64,000 nt of DNA from Lithospermum erythrorhizon (taxonomy: Eukaryota; Streptophyta; Magnoliopsida; Boraginales; Boraginaceae). Positions 1 through 11,649 of the stretch are shown piece after piece (positions within the stretch are counted from its first letter, which is position 1; the number at the start of each line of letters is the position of its first letter). The position numbers and the translations under genes are program-made. Where the stretch lies: positions 310,001 to 374,000 of the forward strand of contig JADFUC010002380.1 of assembly GCA_019722365.1 (NCBI GenBank). The letters run 5' to 3'. Below the pieces are notes generated by a model. The model was not told the origin of the DNA. It made no database searches and worked only from the letters and a program-made list of their open reading frames with translations.

Positions 1-2204
1 ACGAGAAGACATAGTGCGGAAAAGATGTATCCTATAAACACTTAGAACATTTGGTTGCATAAGCATGCAGCATGTTCTAAAGATGAGAGAACAAAGCTTG
101 ATTTGAGTCTAAGAAGTGTGTGTTCTGAGTTTTTGGAGATGAGAAGTTTGGTTATAAGTTGTATGATCTAGGCGACAAAAGATCATTAGAAATTCGAGAT
201 GTGATGTTCCAAGAAGATCAAGCGTGAAGGATACAGACAAACTTGAAAATTTGAAAGCGATTCTGATAGTGATCTTGTTGATTAGCAAGATAGCATTGAA
301 GAAATTGATCATAATATCTCGAAATCCATTACGAGCCTATGATCAATAATGAAAGAACAATGATCACACTTCTCTTGACATTGATCCTTTGAAGAAAATG
401 GAGAGATTGAACAATCACCAAGCTAGCTGCGAAGTGGTACAAACATGCAGAACCGGAAGATCAAATACCTCGAAGATGTCGGGGGAAGTCTTCTAGAGTG
501 AGAACAAGTTCTTCCGAATTATTCTCCCATTAGATATGTCTTACTTTCGGATGGGGGAGAACCACTCTACTATCAAGCTATTGATAGTCTTGAAAGGAAA
601 AAATGGTACATTTATGGAAGAAAGAGATGAACTCTCTGAACAAGAATCATACATTTACAACTTTGGTGAAGAAACAAGACAACTTCAAGGTGTTGAATAA
701 CAGATGGATCTATAAGTTGAAGATTGATCCAAGTACTAATGTGCCCAGGTACAAAGCCAGATTGGTTGTGAAAGGATTTGCACAAAGACATGGAATAGAT
801 TTTGAAGAGATATTCTCTCCAGTAGTCAAGATGACTTCAATCAGGCTAGTACTTGGATTAGGCTGCTTTGTATATGACTTAGAAATTGACAGATGGATGT
901 TAAAGGCGACTTTCCTCCATGGTGATCTTCAAGAGGGACGTATATGTACATGACTTTGAGGTTTTGAAGTGGAAGGCAAGAAAACACTTGTTTGTAAAGC
1001 TGAGAGAAAAGCTTGTATGGACTCGAAACAGAAAGCACCTAAATGATGGTACATCAAGTTGGAGTCTTTATGGAAAGCGAAATGGATTCAAGAAAATATT
1101 GTTGATGTGTGTTCATTTAAAAACTCATTAATGATAACACTATCGTCTTTCTTTGTATATGTAGATGGCATCTTTATCATAGGGAAGGATCGATCAATTG
1201 CTTGCTAAAGATGGAACTCAACAAAGCCTTTGAGATGAAAGACTTAGGAAATTGCCAAATCCTTATACTTGGAGTTGAGATCATCAGAGATAGAAGCAAA
1301 GGGGAAATCACGGTTGTCTCAAGAAAAGTACTTTTCTGAGGGTACTTAAGAGGTTGATATGGACAATGCAAAAATTCGATAAGTTGTCCAATTGGAGACA
1401 CACCTTGAGATGGAGTTCTAAGAGTCTAAGGTAGAAGATGACATAGAAGTACATGGAGAAGGTTCCTTACACCTCTGCGGTAGGAAGCTTGATGTATCTG
1501 ATGAATACGTACAAGATTCGGTATTGCATTTGCGATTAGTTTAATGACTTGATTCTACGCTAATCCGAACCAAGGAACATTGGGAATGTGTGAAATGGAT
1601 CTTAAGATATTTGAAGGGAACTGCTAGCCTGAGTATTTGTTTTGGAACCAGTGAGCCTACACTAATAGCCTATACTGACTCAGACCTAGCAGGTGATGTT
1701 GATTCACTTAAGTCTGTCGAGGATACTTAATGGTGTTTCTTTGAGAGGGAGCAATTTCCTGGCAAGCAAAGTTGCAGAAGTGCATTGCTATGTCTACCCA
1801 CGGAGGCGGGGAATACATTGCTATTGTTGAGTCTTGGAAAGAAATTGCTTTAATAATTTGAAAAGAACTGTTCAAGGTGAGAATCCATGAACAAGTTCAC
1901 CATCTTGTGCGACTCTCAAAGTCTCGATATACTTGAGTAAGAATTCTACTCACACACACTCGAGGAATCCAAGCATTAAGATCAAGTACCATTGGATCAG
2001 GGAGATATTGGAGTCAAAGCAATTGGCCATCGACAAAATACACACCTCTGAGAATGGTTCTGATATGCTCGAAGGTCTTTGAACAAGGCAAAAGCACCCA
2101 ACACTCTTGTGACAAAGAAATTTGGTCTCAGGTCTTGACCACGGAACTAACAACAGTAAGCAATCTTAATGTACTCCTTAACTGCATATGCTAAGAAGGA
2201 GAAT
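1..2204 (+). mobile_element. Degenerate Ty1/copia retrotransposon internal region (integrase end, RT, RNase H)
   Basis: This is the 3' part of a copia polyprotein, read with several frame changes and stops. At 20-240 the translation matches the end of copia integrase (KDVSYKHLRTFGC, then DERTKLDL). At 603-860 it matches the start of the RT ([44 protein letters not shown]). The RT active-site region lies at 1158-1169, where the usual YVDD reads YVDG. RNase H-like blocks follow (YTDSDLAGDVD near 1673-1705, STHGGGEYIAI near 1793-1830). A purine-rich tract at 2192-2203 sits just before the LTR, as a polypurine tract should. The element is dead. Its 5' LTR and gag lie outside the window. Lineage within copia (Tork/TNT1-like) is only an impression. 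Confidence 0.9.
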
Positions 2205-2712
2205 TGTTGGGGTTAGGCAATGAAAGAGCAGATCAGATGCATTACATGAAGTGTATGATCAGAATGAAATTCGAAGAATTCTATCGAGGCTAGGAAAGCA
2301 TGGTTTGAGTAGGATTTGGGCGTATTTGTTAGATAGAATTGTTGCTAGCATTAGGATCCTATTCCTAGTAGGATTAGAAACAAGTTTGTATCCCATAAAT
2401 AGGGTTTACCCAAATCGTATCGAAACCTTCATCTGAAATTGATAGGTTAGATTACTAGAGTTAGTTTATTGTTTTGAGTTGATTGATTGTATTGATTCAA
2501 GTTTAATAAAAAGCTATTCTAAGAGGAAGGTGATTCACAGACATAAGCATAAACCATTGATCTTTGCGTTGCTCGATTGTCGAATTAATCGATTAGGGTT
2601 CATCATAGTTACCGTTATATATTTGAAATTAGAATTAGGGTTCTTAGACATCAAATTGGGGATTTTCGATTAAGCTTGAATAATTGAAATTTCTTAATTA
2701 AGGTACTCTACA
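2205..2712 (+). repeat. 3' LTR of the copia element
   Basis: The segment begins TGTTGGGG immediately after the polypurine tract and ends TCTACA, giving the TG...CA ends expected of an LTR, about 508 bp long. Coding similarity to copia stops at its left edge and P450 coding sequence starts right after its right edge, which fixes both borders. The partner LTR is off the left side of the window, so LTR divergence and the target-site duplication cannot be read here. Confidence 0.75.
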
Positions 2713-3996
2713 GGACCTTAAAAATAACATTGATGACTTAGAACTTGCGGGGAAGAACCAACTGTCAATAGCAAGGAAAAAACCCAATGACTACTCAATT
2801 ACACTAGAAGATCTAAACACTATGCCATATGCCGTGAAGGTAATGGAGTAAAAAATAACAATACGTACTGATGCTATTAAGAGGCTCACTGCTGGGGGTT
2901 AGAGTCCGAATCATTCTTGTGCCTTTCTGCTGATAACGGATATTATTCGAATTATTTTGAAATGAAGGTAATGAATATCTTTAAATTTATATGAAGAGAA
3001 ATCAATAATTTATTTTTAGTAATTCCTTTTATCTTCGCTAGCTTATTTGAAACATTGTACTGAAGGTTGTCAAAGAAACTCTGAGGATGTCAAATGTCTT
3101 GTTATGGTTTCCTCGAGTTGTAGCAGACAACTGTACAATTGATGGCAAGTAACTTCTAACTTTGATTATCCAATTTAAATTGGCAAAATCAGCATTATTA
3201 TAGTTCTCACACCTGCCAAGCATCTGAAATTGATGAAAGAGGTTCACGAAATAGATTTCACAACAATAACTATTATGATGTGCTAACAACTGTACAATTG
3301 ATGGCCATGAGATAAAGAAAGGATGGCATGTAAACATTGATGCGACTTGTATACATTACGATCCAGAGATATACAATGACCCCTTGCAGTTTAACCCTTC
3401 AAGATTTGATGTACTGTTTTCCAATTCCAATTCTCAAGCCTAATGCTGAATATTTTATACATGATTGAAAAAATAACATCAATTGTCACACTTTTAACTC
3501 AATCTATCCAGGACATGCAACGGCCATATACCTACATACCGTTCGGATCAGGGCCGAGGACATGCTTGGGGATAAATATGGCTAAACTAGCAATGCTTGT
3601 ATTTTTACATAGATTAACAATCGGATACAGGTATGTAAACAAATCAAAGGGGTCCATAGTTTATTACTATCATATTATTTTTCTTTATACTATGCTTACC
3701 TATTTTTATACTCGAAAATTAGCATCATGTGAATTGTAACTTCCATCCTTGTTTAGTTATTAATGTACAGTTAACACTGGCCCTCCCCCCCAGCCTTGTT
3801 CTTAGTACATTGAGGTACATTCTACCTATTCGGCTACTCCCTATACTCAATAATAAGTTCTGCATTTGCTCTCTATAGGTGGACAGTAGATGATCAAGAT
3901 CTTAGTTTAGAAAGGAAATCTCATATTCCTAGATTGAGAAGTGGATGCCCAATTACTTTGTCAGCTCTGCAAGATTCAAAAAATACATCTAATTGA
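2713..3996 (+). pseudogene. Cytochrome P450 gene, 3' half only (CYP85-clan type)
   Basis: Five exon pieces can be joined with good splice sites: 2714-2839 (ends SITLEDLNTMPYAVK), 3066-3146 continuing at 3306-3410, 3512-3630 and 3879-3996. They carry the family's C-terminal landmarks in order: the K-helix ExxR (KETLR), the PxRF-like NPSRFD, the haem loop FGSGPRTCLG with its cysteine ligand, and a normal C-terminus ending in TGA at 3994. The style (KKGWHVNIDA, GINMAKLAMLVFLHRLT) is that of the CYP85 clan, perhaps CYP722-like; I am not sure of the family. The N-terminal half is absent: the copia LTR ends directly before the first piece. A 20-bp direct repeat flanks extra DNA inside the second exon. 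It is probably a dead remnant, unless the missing 5' half lies beyond the retrotransposon. Confidence 0.8.
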
Positions 3997-5333
3997 TGCG
4001 GCGAAACATATGGTGAAAAAAGGCATTCCAATGCATCATGCTATGTGCAGAACTCATGCTTGGGATGACTCAAACTACCTTGAACAAGCACCATATATAT
4101 GTAGAACATAAAGAACACTTTCTCCTTTGTTACTGTAAACTAAATTTTCATGCTCAGTATTGAAAAGTTGAGACTAAGTCACCAAATCTACAAAGCAAAA
4201 AATAAATGCCCAAATGTGATAATCCTGTAATTCTATATATACTCTACTAGGCAGAAGCCTAGAGGCTAGCAGCATGTTATTGCAAGATTACGTCCACCTT
4301 ATTTTTCTTGTTTCAATTATTTCACCACCCTTACATAAATATCAGTGCCGCCACTAATGTTGTTTTTGTTGTAAGACTACCTCCAACTTAGCAACACAAA
4401 TTTATACTTTTCCATCAAAATGGGATAGCGGAATAATGAGTAATAAGCCAATAAGTGAAAACACTAAAGCACTAATAATTTAAACACTAGCAATCAAAAC
4501 TACTCAGAAAGATAACGTGAAGCATAGTTTCTTTCAAGGCATAACTCAAATTTGTTTGCAATGCAAAAATAATTATAAAGATATAGGACAAGAATCTAAT
4601 GGACACCTGACAAAAAAAGATTTGTACTGGTAACAGTTGTTCCTTTGATTCTCCGTAGAATCAAAACTATGATGTGGTCGTGTCAGGTACGGACGAACTT
4701 GACTTCCTGGAGAAATTTAGGTGGACATTCTAGTTGAGCTAGTGGCTCATTTAATTTTATGGAGCTCGAGCCAATATTTAGTGGTTTTCGAATTTAATCT
4801 CGATATATTATAAATAAAATTTAATTTGTTAAATTAAATATTCGTAAAATTAATTACTACTTGTTAAGGAAGAATAAAATAAGAATTCATTTTCAATAGA
4901 CGAAGACATAATGCATGAAAATTTAAAGACTGGAAATCTTTTAGTCATATGGTATTTAAATTTTATATTAGAATCAAAACAAGAAATTAAATACTAAAAT
5001 TGATAAAATAAAATAAGAAGAGTTTAGTAGGGAGAAGGCGATTGGAAATTATTGTAATCTTAACTATAAAAAAAGATTTTTTTTTTCTATATAAAATCTT
5101 CATAAATTGTTAATATTGTATTGATTTTTATTAGTATATATATAAATAATATAAAAAGCAGTGAACTATCAGCTTGCGACATTATAGATCGAGGCAAGTT
5201 CGAACGTTGGCTCATCTGAACCTAACGAACAAACATCTCGGTATCGCTCGACATTCCAAAGTAACAACTAATAAACCCAAATTCAAATATGTTCCAACTA
5301 AAACAATCTATTACAATTGTGATGAATATGATT
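3997..5333. other. Intergenic, no gene seen
   Basis: AT-rich sequence with no coding family, RNA gene or clear transposon ends that I can recognise. It contains only the 3' flanks of the P450 remnant and of the HIPP gene. Confidence 0.6.
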
Positions 5334-6318
5334 TCACATGATACAACACTCTGGGTTGGGGTCTGGGCGGGTCATGTAAACAATTTGAGGTCTTTCAGGG
5401 TAAGGATAAAAATCATAGTTTGGGTGCAACATTTGAATGTGAGGTTGGTGTTGTTTCTTTTCATCCTTTTTCTTGTCATCCTTCTTCTCATCTGCCTTCT
5501 TCGGTTCATTCGGTTTTTGTGGAGGTCCAACAGTAACTACTTCACTAAACAATCCTGTTTTCTTTGTTCTCTGTATAATTTCAAATGGGTCTGCATCGCC
5601 TGTTACTGTTAACGTTTTCTTTGTTCCATCAATTTCTACTTTGTCAACACCTACAACCCATATGGAATGTACCATAAATCATGTATCATGATGAGTTATA
5701 TAAAGTATCCCCTTCTATACTTTAACGTACTATTTATTGATGGGATATTCCTAGAGTTATGTAGTTATGGATAAAGCTAAAATGGTATCGATAGTTGATA
5801 GTGAGCATAGCTTTTTAATTTTTATCGAGCGAGATACTAACTTTAGAACTATTAATAATGAATAATGATGTAATTCCAGCGTTTTCGAGTGCGATAAAAA
5901 TTTCTTTGTAAACTAATGATTACTTACGTCTTAATGTACTTTTAAAGATAAATGATAGAAAATCACCTAGATAATTAACAAACAGAGAAAGTGCCATTTC
6001 ATTTTCTACCAAAAAAATTATTGTTCTTATCTAAAATACATATATATATATATATATCCAAATTTTCGTTTCAAATGGATCACTTTATCAATGCAAAAGG
6101 TGCCTTTCCACACAACAAAAATCATCATATGATAGTTTTGAGAAATACATGAAGGTGATAGACTCATATATTAATATATTATTGATGAGCATGAATAATA
6201 TTCTAATGAAACCACACAAAGATTTGCGTATACCTTGAAGTCCAGACACAGCTTTGAGGAGCTTCCTTTTGCATTGGTCGCATGAAATATTAACTTTCAG
6301 GACAGTTTTGTGACCCAT
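5334..6318 (-). CDS. Heavy-metal-associated isoprenylated plant protein (HIPP)
   Basis: Two exons on the minus strand, 6318-6234 and 5650-5334, join at GT-AG sites (donor GTATAC, acceptor TTGTAG) to give 133 aa. The first ~65 residues form an HMA domain: TVLKVNISCDQCKRKLLKAV with the metal-binding CxxC, then GVDKVEIDGTKKTLTVTGD. A proline- and lysine-rich linker follows (EKKDDKKKDEKK). The protein ends in CCIM, a CaaX box for farnesylation, so it should be membrane-anchored. HIPPs bind transition metals and act in metal handling or as defence-related susceptibility factors; which applies here cannot be read from the sequence. The reading frame is intact and the intron position after the first HMA helix is usual for the family. 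Confidence 0.9.
6041..6057. repeat. (TA)n microsatellite
   Basis: A 17-bp run of TA dinucleotides inside the HIPP intron. Confidence 0.9.
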
Positions 6319-7680
6319 TTGATGTTTTTGAGACTTTTATTTTGGGACAATTAATTTGTGAGATCATTGCCGTAATGTACATGCAACTTAAAAGTGCCGT
6401 CTGGAGAGAACGGTTCAACTAATCTTTGGGTTGTTCACCTTATTACTCTAAAATCATTTTCTGTCTAGTGGATCTCAATTTTGATTTTAACATTGTCTTC
6501 TTGAATTCAAACAAAAAATTGGACATTATTTAATAATCACAGGAAGCCTTGGAATTTTCGACCCTATTTTATTTTATAGTTGTTGTGTATTGATATTGTT
6601 GTTGTCGGTTTAGGTTTGCTACTTGTTTGATTACCGATCAAACGTAAATGTCCGGGCCTGAGGCAATCACGCTCGCTGAAACCGACTAAGACCTCGCAGG
6701 GTAAATAGAAAGGCTGAATGTGAAAGAAGAGTCCTTACAGGCTGTCTGCACAAAGCTAGGGTTTTTTTTTGGGCGCAACGTTAAAGGGATTACCATGCTT
6801 AGTAGAGGGTTAGTACAAATACTTAACTTGACATTACCCAACATATATGACTAGGTTAAAGTTAGTGGGTCGGTTTAATGGGTTGGGTTCACACACATGG
6901 AGTATTAAAGCCAAAATTCGGCAATCTACGCTTTGGTCGAGGTGGCGCGTTTGATCTAGCAGTAGGATCGTGGGCTAAATGCATTCGTCAGCCCATTACC
7001 CGTAATCACAAAGACATATAAATAATAAGAGTGCATACAAGTATACTCATACAGTCCGGGGCAAGAGCAGCATCTTGGCAAATTATGAAAAGCGAACTCA
7101 CGAAAGGGTCATGAGTTCAACATAAATACTAACATCACAAAAGGTCGGGACAAGGGCAAAGCATCTTAAACCAGTACACTCACTTTAAGAATACAAAAAA
7201 CAACAGCGCGAGCTGCTGGCGTGTCAGTGTGAAATAGCCAGGAACTACTGCAGCGAGGTCCTCGGTTAAACCTTAGCAGCCTTGACGCTACTTAGTATCG
7301 AGTCTACAAAGGACGAGAACTCTACCATAAAGGTCTCGAGTTAGGCAAACACAGCGGAAATACAAAATCCACGTCGCTATTAGCAAAAGCCTAGAAATTA
7401 ATAGATCACACAAAGTGACTAAACAAAAAAGCAGACTAAAGATCTCCAAGCCGCGTCGAGTAATGGTTTTGAAATTGCATGCGGCCGTTCCATGGCGTTC
7501 GATGAGGGCATGCTCGACGCGAGGAGTACCACATGCATATTCACAGATATAACATGAAAGATTGAAAATTTACTCAAAAACTCAACATATGCATTTTCAT
7601 TCAACACTAAGTTTCTCATTTCAAAATTCTCACAAAGACAATTACAGAAGAGAGTAAACATGCTCAAACATGACATACAT
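6319..7680. other. Gene-free, probably transposon-derived DNA
   Basis: There is no continuous coding sequence. Between about 6640 and 7400 the base composition is less AT-rich than the surroundings, as in decayed retrotransposons. A loose repeat occurs at about 7055 and 7145 (GGGGCAAGAGCAGCATCTT against GGGACAAGGGCAAAGCATCTT). I could not assign it to a family. Confidence 0.4.
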
Positions 7681-7772
7681 ATGATAACGGTTGCAAGAAT
7701 ATCTACATAATCTATTCCCTCCTTCTGAGTAAATTCTTTAGCAATCAAATGATTCGAACTGTTGGAAATCAA
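7650..7772 (-). mobile_element. Scrap of copia reverse transcriptase
   Basis: On the minus strand the peptide HLIAKEFTQKEGIDYVDI corresponds to the copia RT block normally read as RLVAKGFTQKEGIDYxxxF. Similarity is lost within about 30 codons, so only a fragment of RT survives. It is in the opposite orientation to the copia element at 1-2204 and is therefore a separate insertion. The left end of a probable LTR starts at 7760, directly against this scrap, which suggests nested insertion. Confidence 0.6.
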
Positions 7773-8774
7773 TGAAAATTGATTCCCTTTTATTATGCCC
7801 GTTGCTGATTATGTATCAATTCATTTTATCGGGTTGGTTAGAAATGTGATTCTTGGAACTTAGTGTTCACCTTAGTAATTGTATATTCTGAGTGTGGGTT
7901 CTCATGATAATCTAAGGGTTATGAGCGATTCTTTAGATCTTCTTTCGTTAATCGTTATAATAATAGTATTAATTCGATTATTATTATCTATTTTACTATT
8001 ATACGAGTCACAGAAGATTCATACATTACAATGATATTTGAATTATATTTCATGCATGAAATTAAGCGAGAGACTTGTAGCATTGAGATAAATCTCTTAT
8101 ATTTATATATTTAATGAATATATATTGATGAGCGTCAATTGATTAAACTGCAGTTTAATCAATTAAACAAATGAAAGTGATAAATAACTTGATAAGGATT
8201 ATTCGATAGTGATTCAATTAATATTTTAATTGACTAGTCAAGTTAATTAAAATGGAACAACTTCACTAAGTGACTCTCATTATTTGATTAGGATCCATGC
8301 CGATCTAATTAAGTTAACGAGTTCTTGATTCTTAATGAATTCAAGCTTGCCTTGGTGGAATTAGGTATTTGGTATTTAAAGAAAGAAGGGTTTTCATTTC
8401 ATGAAAATCAGGCCACTTGCCTCCTGTGGAAAAACCGCCCCTCACTAGTGTTTGGAGAGAATTTCTCTTCCATTTTGTTTTCTACATAATTCTAGCAAGT
8501 TCAAGCTTTGGGATTCGGTGCTCTCTTGGTGTTATGCAATCCCAGAGGGCGTCGTTTTGGTGTTAGACAAACAATTAGAGAGGTTTTAAATGGGGCATTC
8601 ACGGCTTGTTGGCTTGAGGAGTTAGTTTCGTTTTAGGTATTTCATTTATGATGTAAGAACTCTTTTATTCATATTGCAATTTATGTGTTTTAGATTAATA
8701 TACATTATTTTAAGGATCCGGGATGTATGAATTTGGTTTATCACGAGTGCAAAATTCATACTAGATTCTAATAG
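7760..8774 (+). repeat. Probable LTR of a retrotransposon
   Basis: The segment starts with TGTTGGAAATC, a common copia LTR start. Near its right end it contains the motif GGATCCGGGATGTATGAATT followed by ATTCTAATAGTGGCCTCC. The last part looks like a decayed version of the initiator-methionine tRNA primer-binding site (TGGTATCAGAGC) that normally follows a copia LTR. No coding frame is open within it. The right border is uncertain because the CA end is not clear. Confidence 0.45.
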
Positions 8775-10430
8775 TGGCCTCCCATGACCTACTCGAGTTT
8801 GATGTTTTTTATCTAATTCGATTTGTGTGTTGACGTAGTTGTTAATTAATTAGATTGATTCATGATTTGTATATTCAATTGAGGAATATATAATATGAAA
8901 AAATCAACCCATTTTGTATGTATATCACATGGTTGAAATCATCATTTTGTTGTATTGATTTTGATGATTTGCTATTTATTTAATTGTTTCATGAAATGAA
9001 AGGGATTAAAACTTGATTAATTTGCATTTTAATTTTAGGTATAATCGTTTTCGATTTTATAGAGAGGGTTAGATATTTCAGAAAATTACGAAATTCCAAT
9101 ATGTATGTTCATCTCAGATTTTTTCCAGAATTTTTTAAATTTTTTAAGTACTCCAGAAAATTCGTTTAATTTACGGGAGGCTGTTTTGTATTTAATCAGC
9201 TAGAAGTATTTTGAGGAAATTCGGTGGATGTGTTCAATAATGATATTGTTGATGTTTAAATTGAATCCCGGGGTACCCCAAATTTTTAGAGACAAAATCG
9301 TTTTTACAAAAGTGCAATTAATCACGAAAGCGGGAAATTAATTACCAATATATGTCGTCGGACTTGTGGGGAGCCGTGCGAGTGCGTCCGGGCACGGATT
9401 TGGAAGTTCAGAGCCACCGAGTCAACTCACCGGCCGTACTCGGCACCGGCAGTGTCTGCCGTGGGTGGCCGGAGGCCGATCGTATTCTGGATGAACCGTC
9501 GTTAGAAAACCCTAAATGCATTTTATGTAATTGTTTTTGGTTTTAAAAATTATTAGTAATTATTAATTCGGTTAAAATGTTAAATCATAAATTTTTAATT
9601 AGATGATTGAATATATATCTTGAATGACATTAAATTTGATTTATATTTCCACTTTTCATAGTATTTTCATTAATTGATAATTTTTAAATATTTTCATGGT
9701 AACATTTAAATTTCCGATTTTGGAGTTAATTACTTGTAAGTAATTATTCCATGATTTAAGTGGTTGGTAATTATTGTAATAATTATCATTAATCATGTGT
9801 GAATATTTTTAAATTGAAAATTTACATTAATTGATAATTAATTATAAAATAATGGATAACTAATTACTCAATTATGAACACATTTATTTCATTTCATTTA
9901 ATATATATAACATTAAGTGAATTTATTTGTTTTAATATTTTGTCTATATATATTGTTATGGAATAGAATGGAGGTGTAGATATGACCCGTTTTATTTAAG
10001 TCTGGCGTGCAGAGTATTGTTGTAAATGACACATTTGGAGTCATATTATTTTATTTAATTTTTCTTGTTTTTCTCCCGCAGCTTGCATCTTTGTCTAAGT
10101 TGGAATTAGTGTATTTGAATTGTAATTGAAGCGAAGCTTAGTGGAAGTCGAGAAAGCGGGAGACGAAAATGTAATAGTAAAATGTTAGTTTTGAGTTTGA
10201 AAATGTAATAGGGCCTAGAATTCGTAGCATAATTCTCTTGAATGTGCATTACTTGTTTTATTTTCATGTTGTACATATGCTTGATTATGTGCTACAATTG
10301 CATGGTAAAATAAAGCAAACTAATAATAATCTCACAATTTAAAATTTAAATGTAACGTGTCGAGCCAATTTAAAGAAGTTGTGAAATCCGATTCTTGTCA
10401 TCTGGGCCTGTTGTGATGAGATATTACAGG
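8775..10430. other. Gene-free region, possible non-coding retroelement interior
   Basis: AT-rich DNA with no recognisable protein. It contains one sharp GC-rich patch at about 9350-9500. If the 7760-8774 segment is a 5' LTR, this would be the interior of a non-autonomous or heavily decayed element. I see no polypurine tract or second LTR that would close it. Confidence 0.35.
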
Positions 10431-11047
10431 TTTTGCAATTTGATATGAAAATGGATCCTGTTGAAGTGATTTCCAATAACGTTGTGGGCTTTCAGATGAT
10501 CACTCCAAGTAATTATTTGGTTTATTTGGTATGCTTAACCGGTTTGTCAGAGATACAAAAGTCGGGTAGCATCTTGAATAGTATGTTAGCGACACAAGAA
10601 TATAATAGTTTACATAATTGGTTGATAACCTACTATTATATTGTATTCAAAATGTATGTGACATTGCCGTTTAGTTTAAGTATAATAGGTCTTGATACTA
10701 ATATATTTCGTGAGATTTGAAATATTAGTATTTACTTTACAATTTATTTGTAAGTGTTTAGCATGATAGTTTACTGATTTTGTTGTCTTTATTTACTTAT
10801 TCTTGTAGAATTATAATGGCTACCACTACTCTCGCATGGGGAGCACAAAACATGGCCTTGAAAGTGCAGTGAACTCTTTCGAATTTTGAGTGGTCACCGA
10901 AACTTGAGAATCATTCTTGATGAAACTCGAGTTGATGAAGTCAATGTCGAAGCATCTAATGCGAAGCATCGGCCTTGTAACAAGTGGTACGCTGCTTACA
11001 TAAAAGATCCATTTCTTGATCCACGAGGGAAGTTGTAGAAGAATCAA
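10431..11047 (+). other. Short open stretches of unknown origin
   Basis: Two open stretches look more protein-like than their surroundings. One is at 10433-10720 (starts MQFDMKMDPVEVISNN). The other is at about 10890-11038, reading HRNLRIILDETRVDEVNVEA and ending KWYAAYIKDPFLDPRGKL before a TAG. They are interrupted by stops and I recognise no family. They may be pieces of a transposon protein or a decayed gene. Confidence 0.25.
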
Positions 11048-11527
11048 CCCTTAGGAGATCGATAACACTATAATATCCAATAGCTCGATATATCACATAA
11101 GCAGCTTGATAACTCTATTAAAATTTTTTATTAAATTACCTTTTAATAGAGGCGTCATTCGTTGCCTATACCAAGCAAGCGAGAAGGCCAACAAAATACA
11201 ACTTTCTAGCTACCTACACACAGTAGATGAGAATACACACGCAGCTTTTGCCAAAGAATACACACACACCATGACAACCAATCGTAGCCACACATGACAC
11301 AATCACACATCCATCACTTAGTACGTCTCGACATATATATACATCATTTATCCTCCCGACCGGGCTACCCCTCAATATCTGAGCCTCCGAAACATCTGTT
11401 TACCCTGATATACATATCGCACCAAACCTCACAGTTGAAATTTACCCTCTCAATGTATATATATGTCATGTCACCCGAATCAACTGCGGGAGGACCAACT
11501 AACGGAATAGGTTCACGCGTCCTTGTA

Positions 11528-11649
11528 ACCGTTGATTCCATTGAATACCGGACTACTAGGCGTTGATTCTAACAAATACGGACGCACGGGCCGTTAATTT
11601 TGCGAATACGGTGATCTAATAGGACCGTTGATTCCTAGAGAATACGGAC
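11528..11649. repeat. Four imperfect ~32-bp tandem repeats
   Basis: The motif CCGTTGATTC...GAATACGG recurs at 11529, 11560, 11591 and 11625 with diverged middles. The spacing of 31-34 bp is close to regular. Confidence 0.6.

Noticed and set aside
9352..9546. A 64-codon frame in the GC-rich patch
   Set aside because: GC-rich DNA lacks stops by chance. No homology signal or start context supports a gene.
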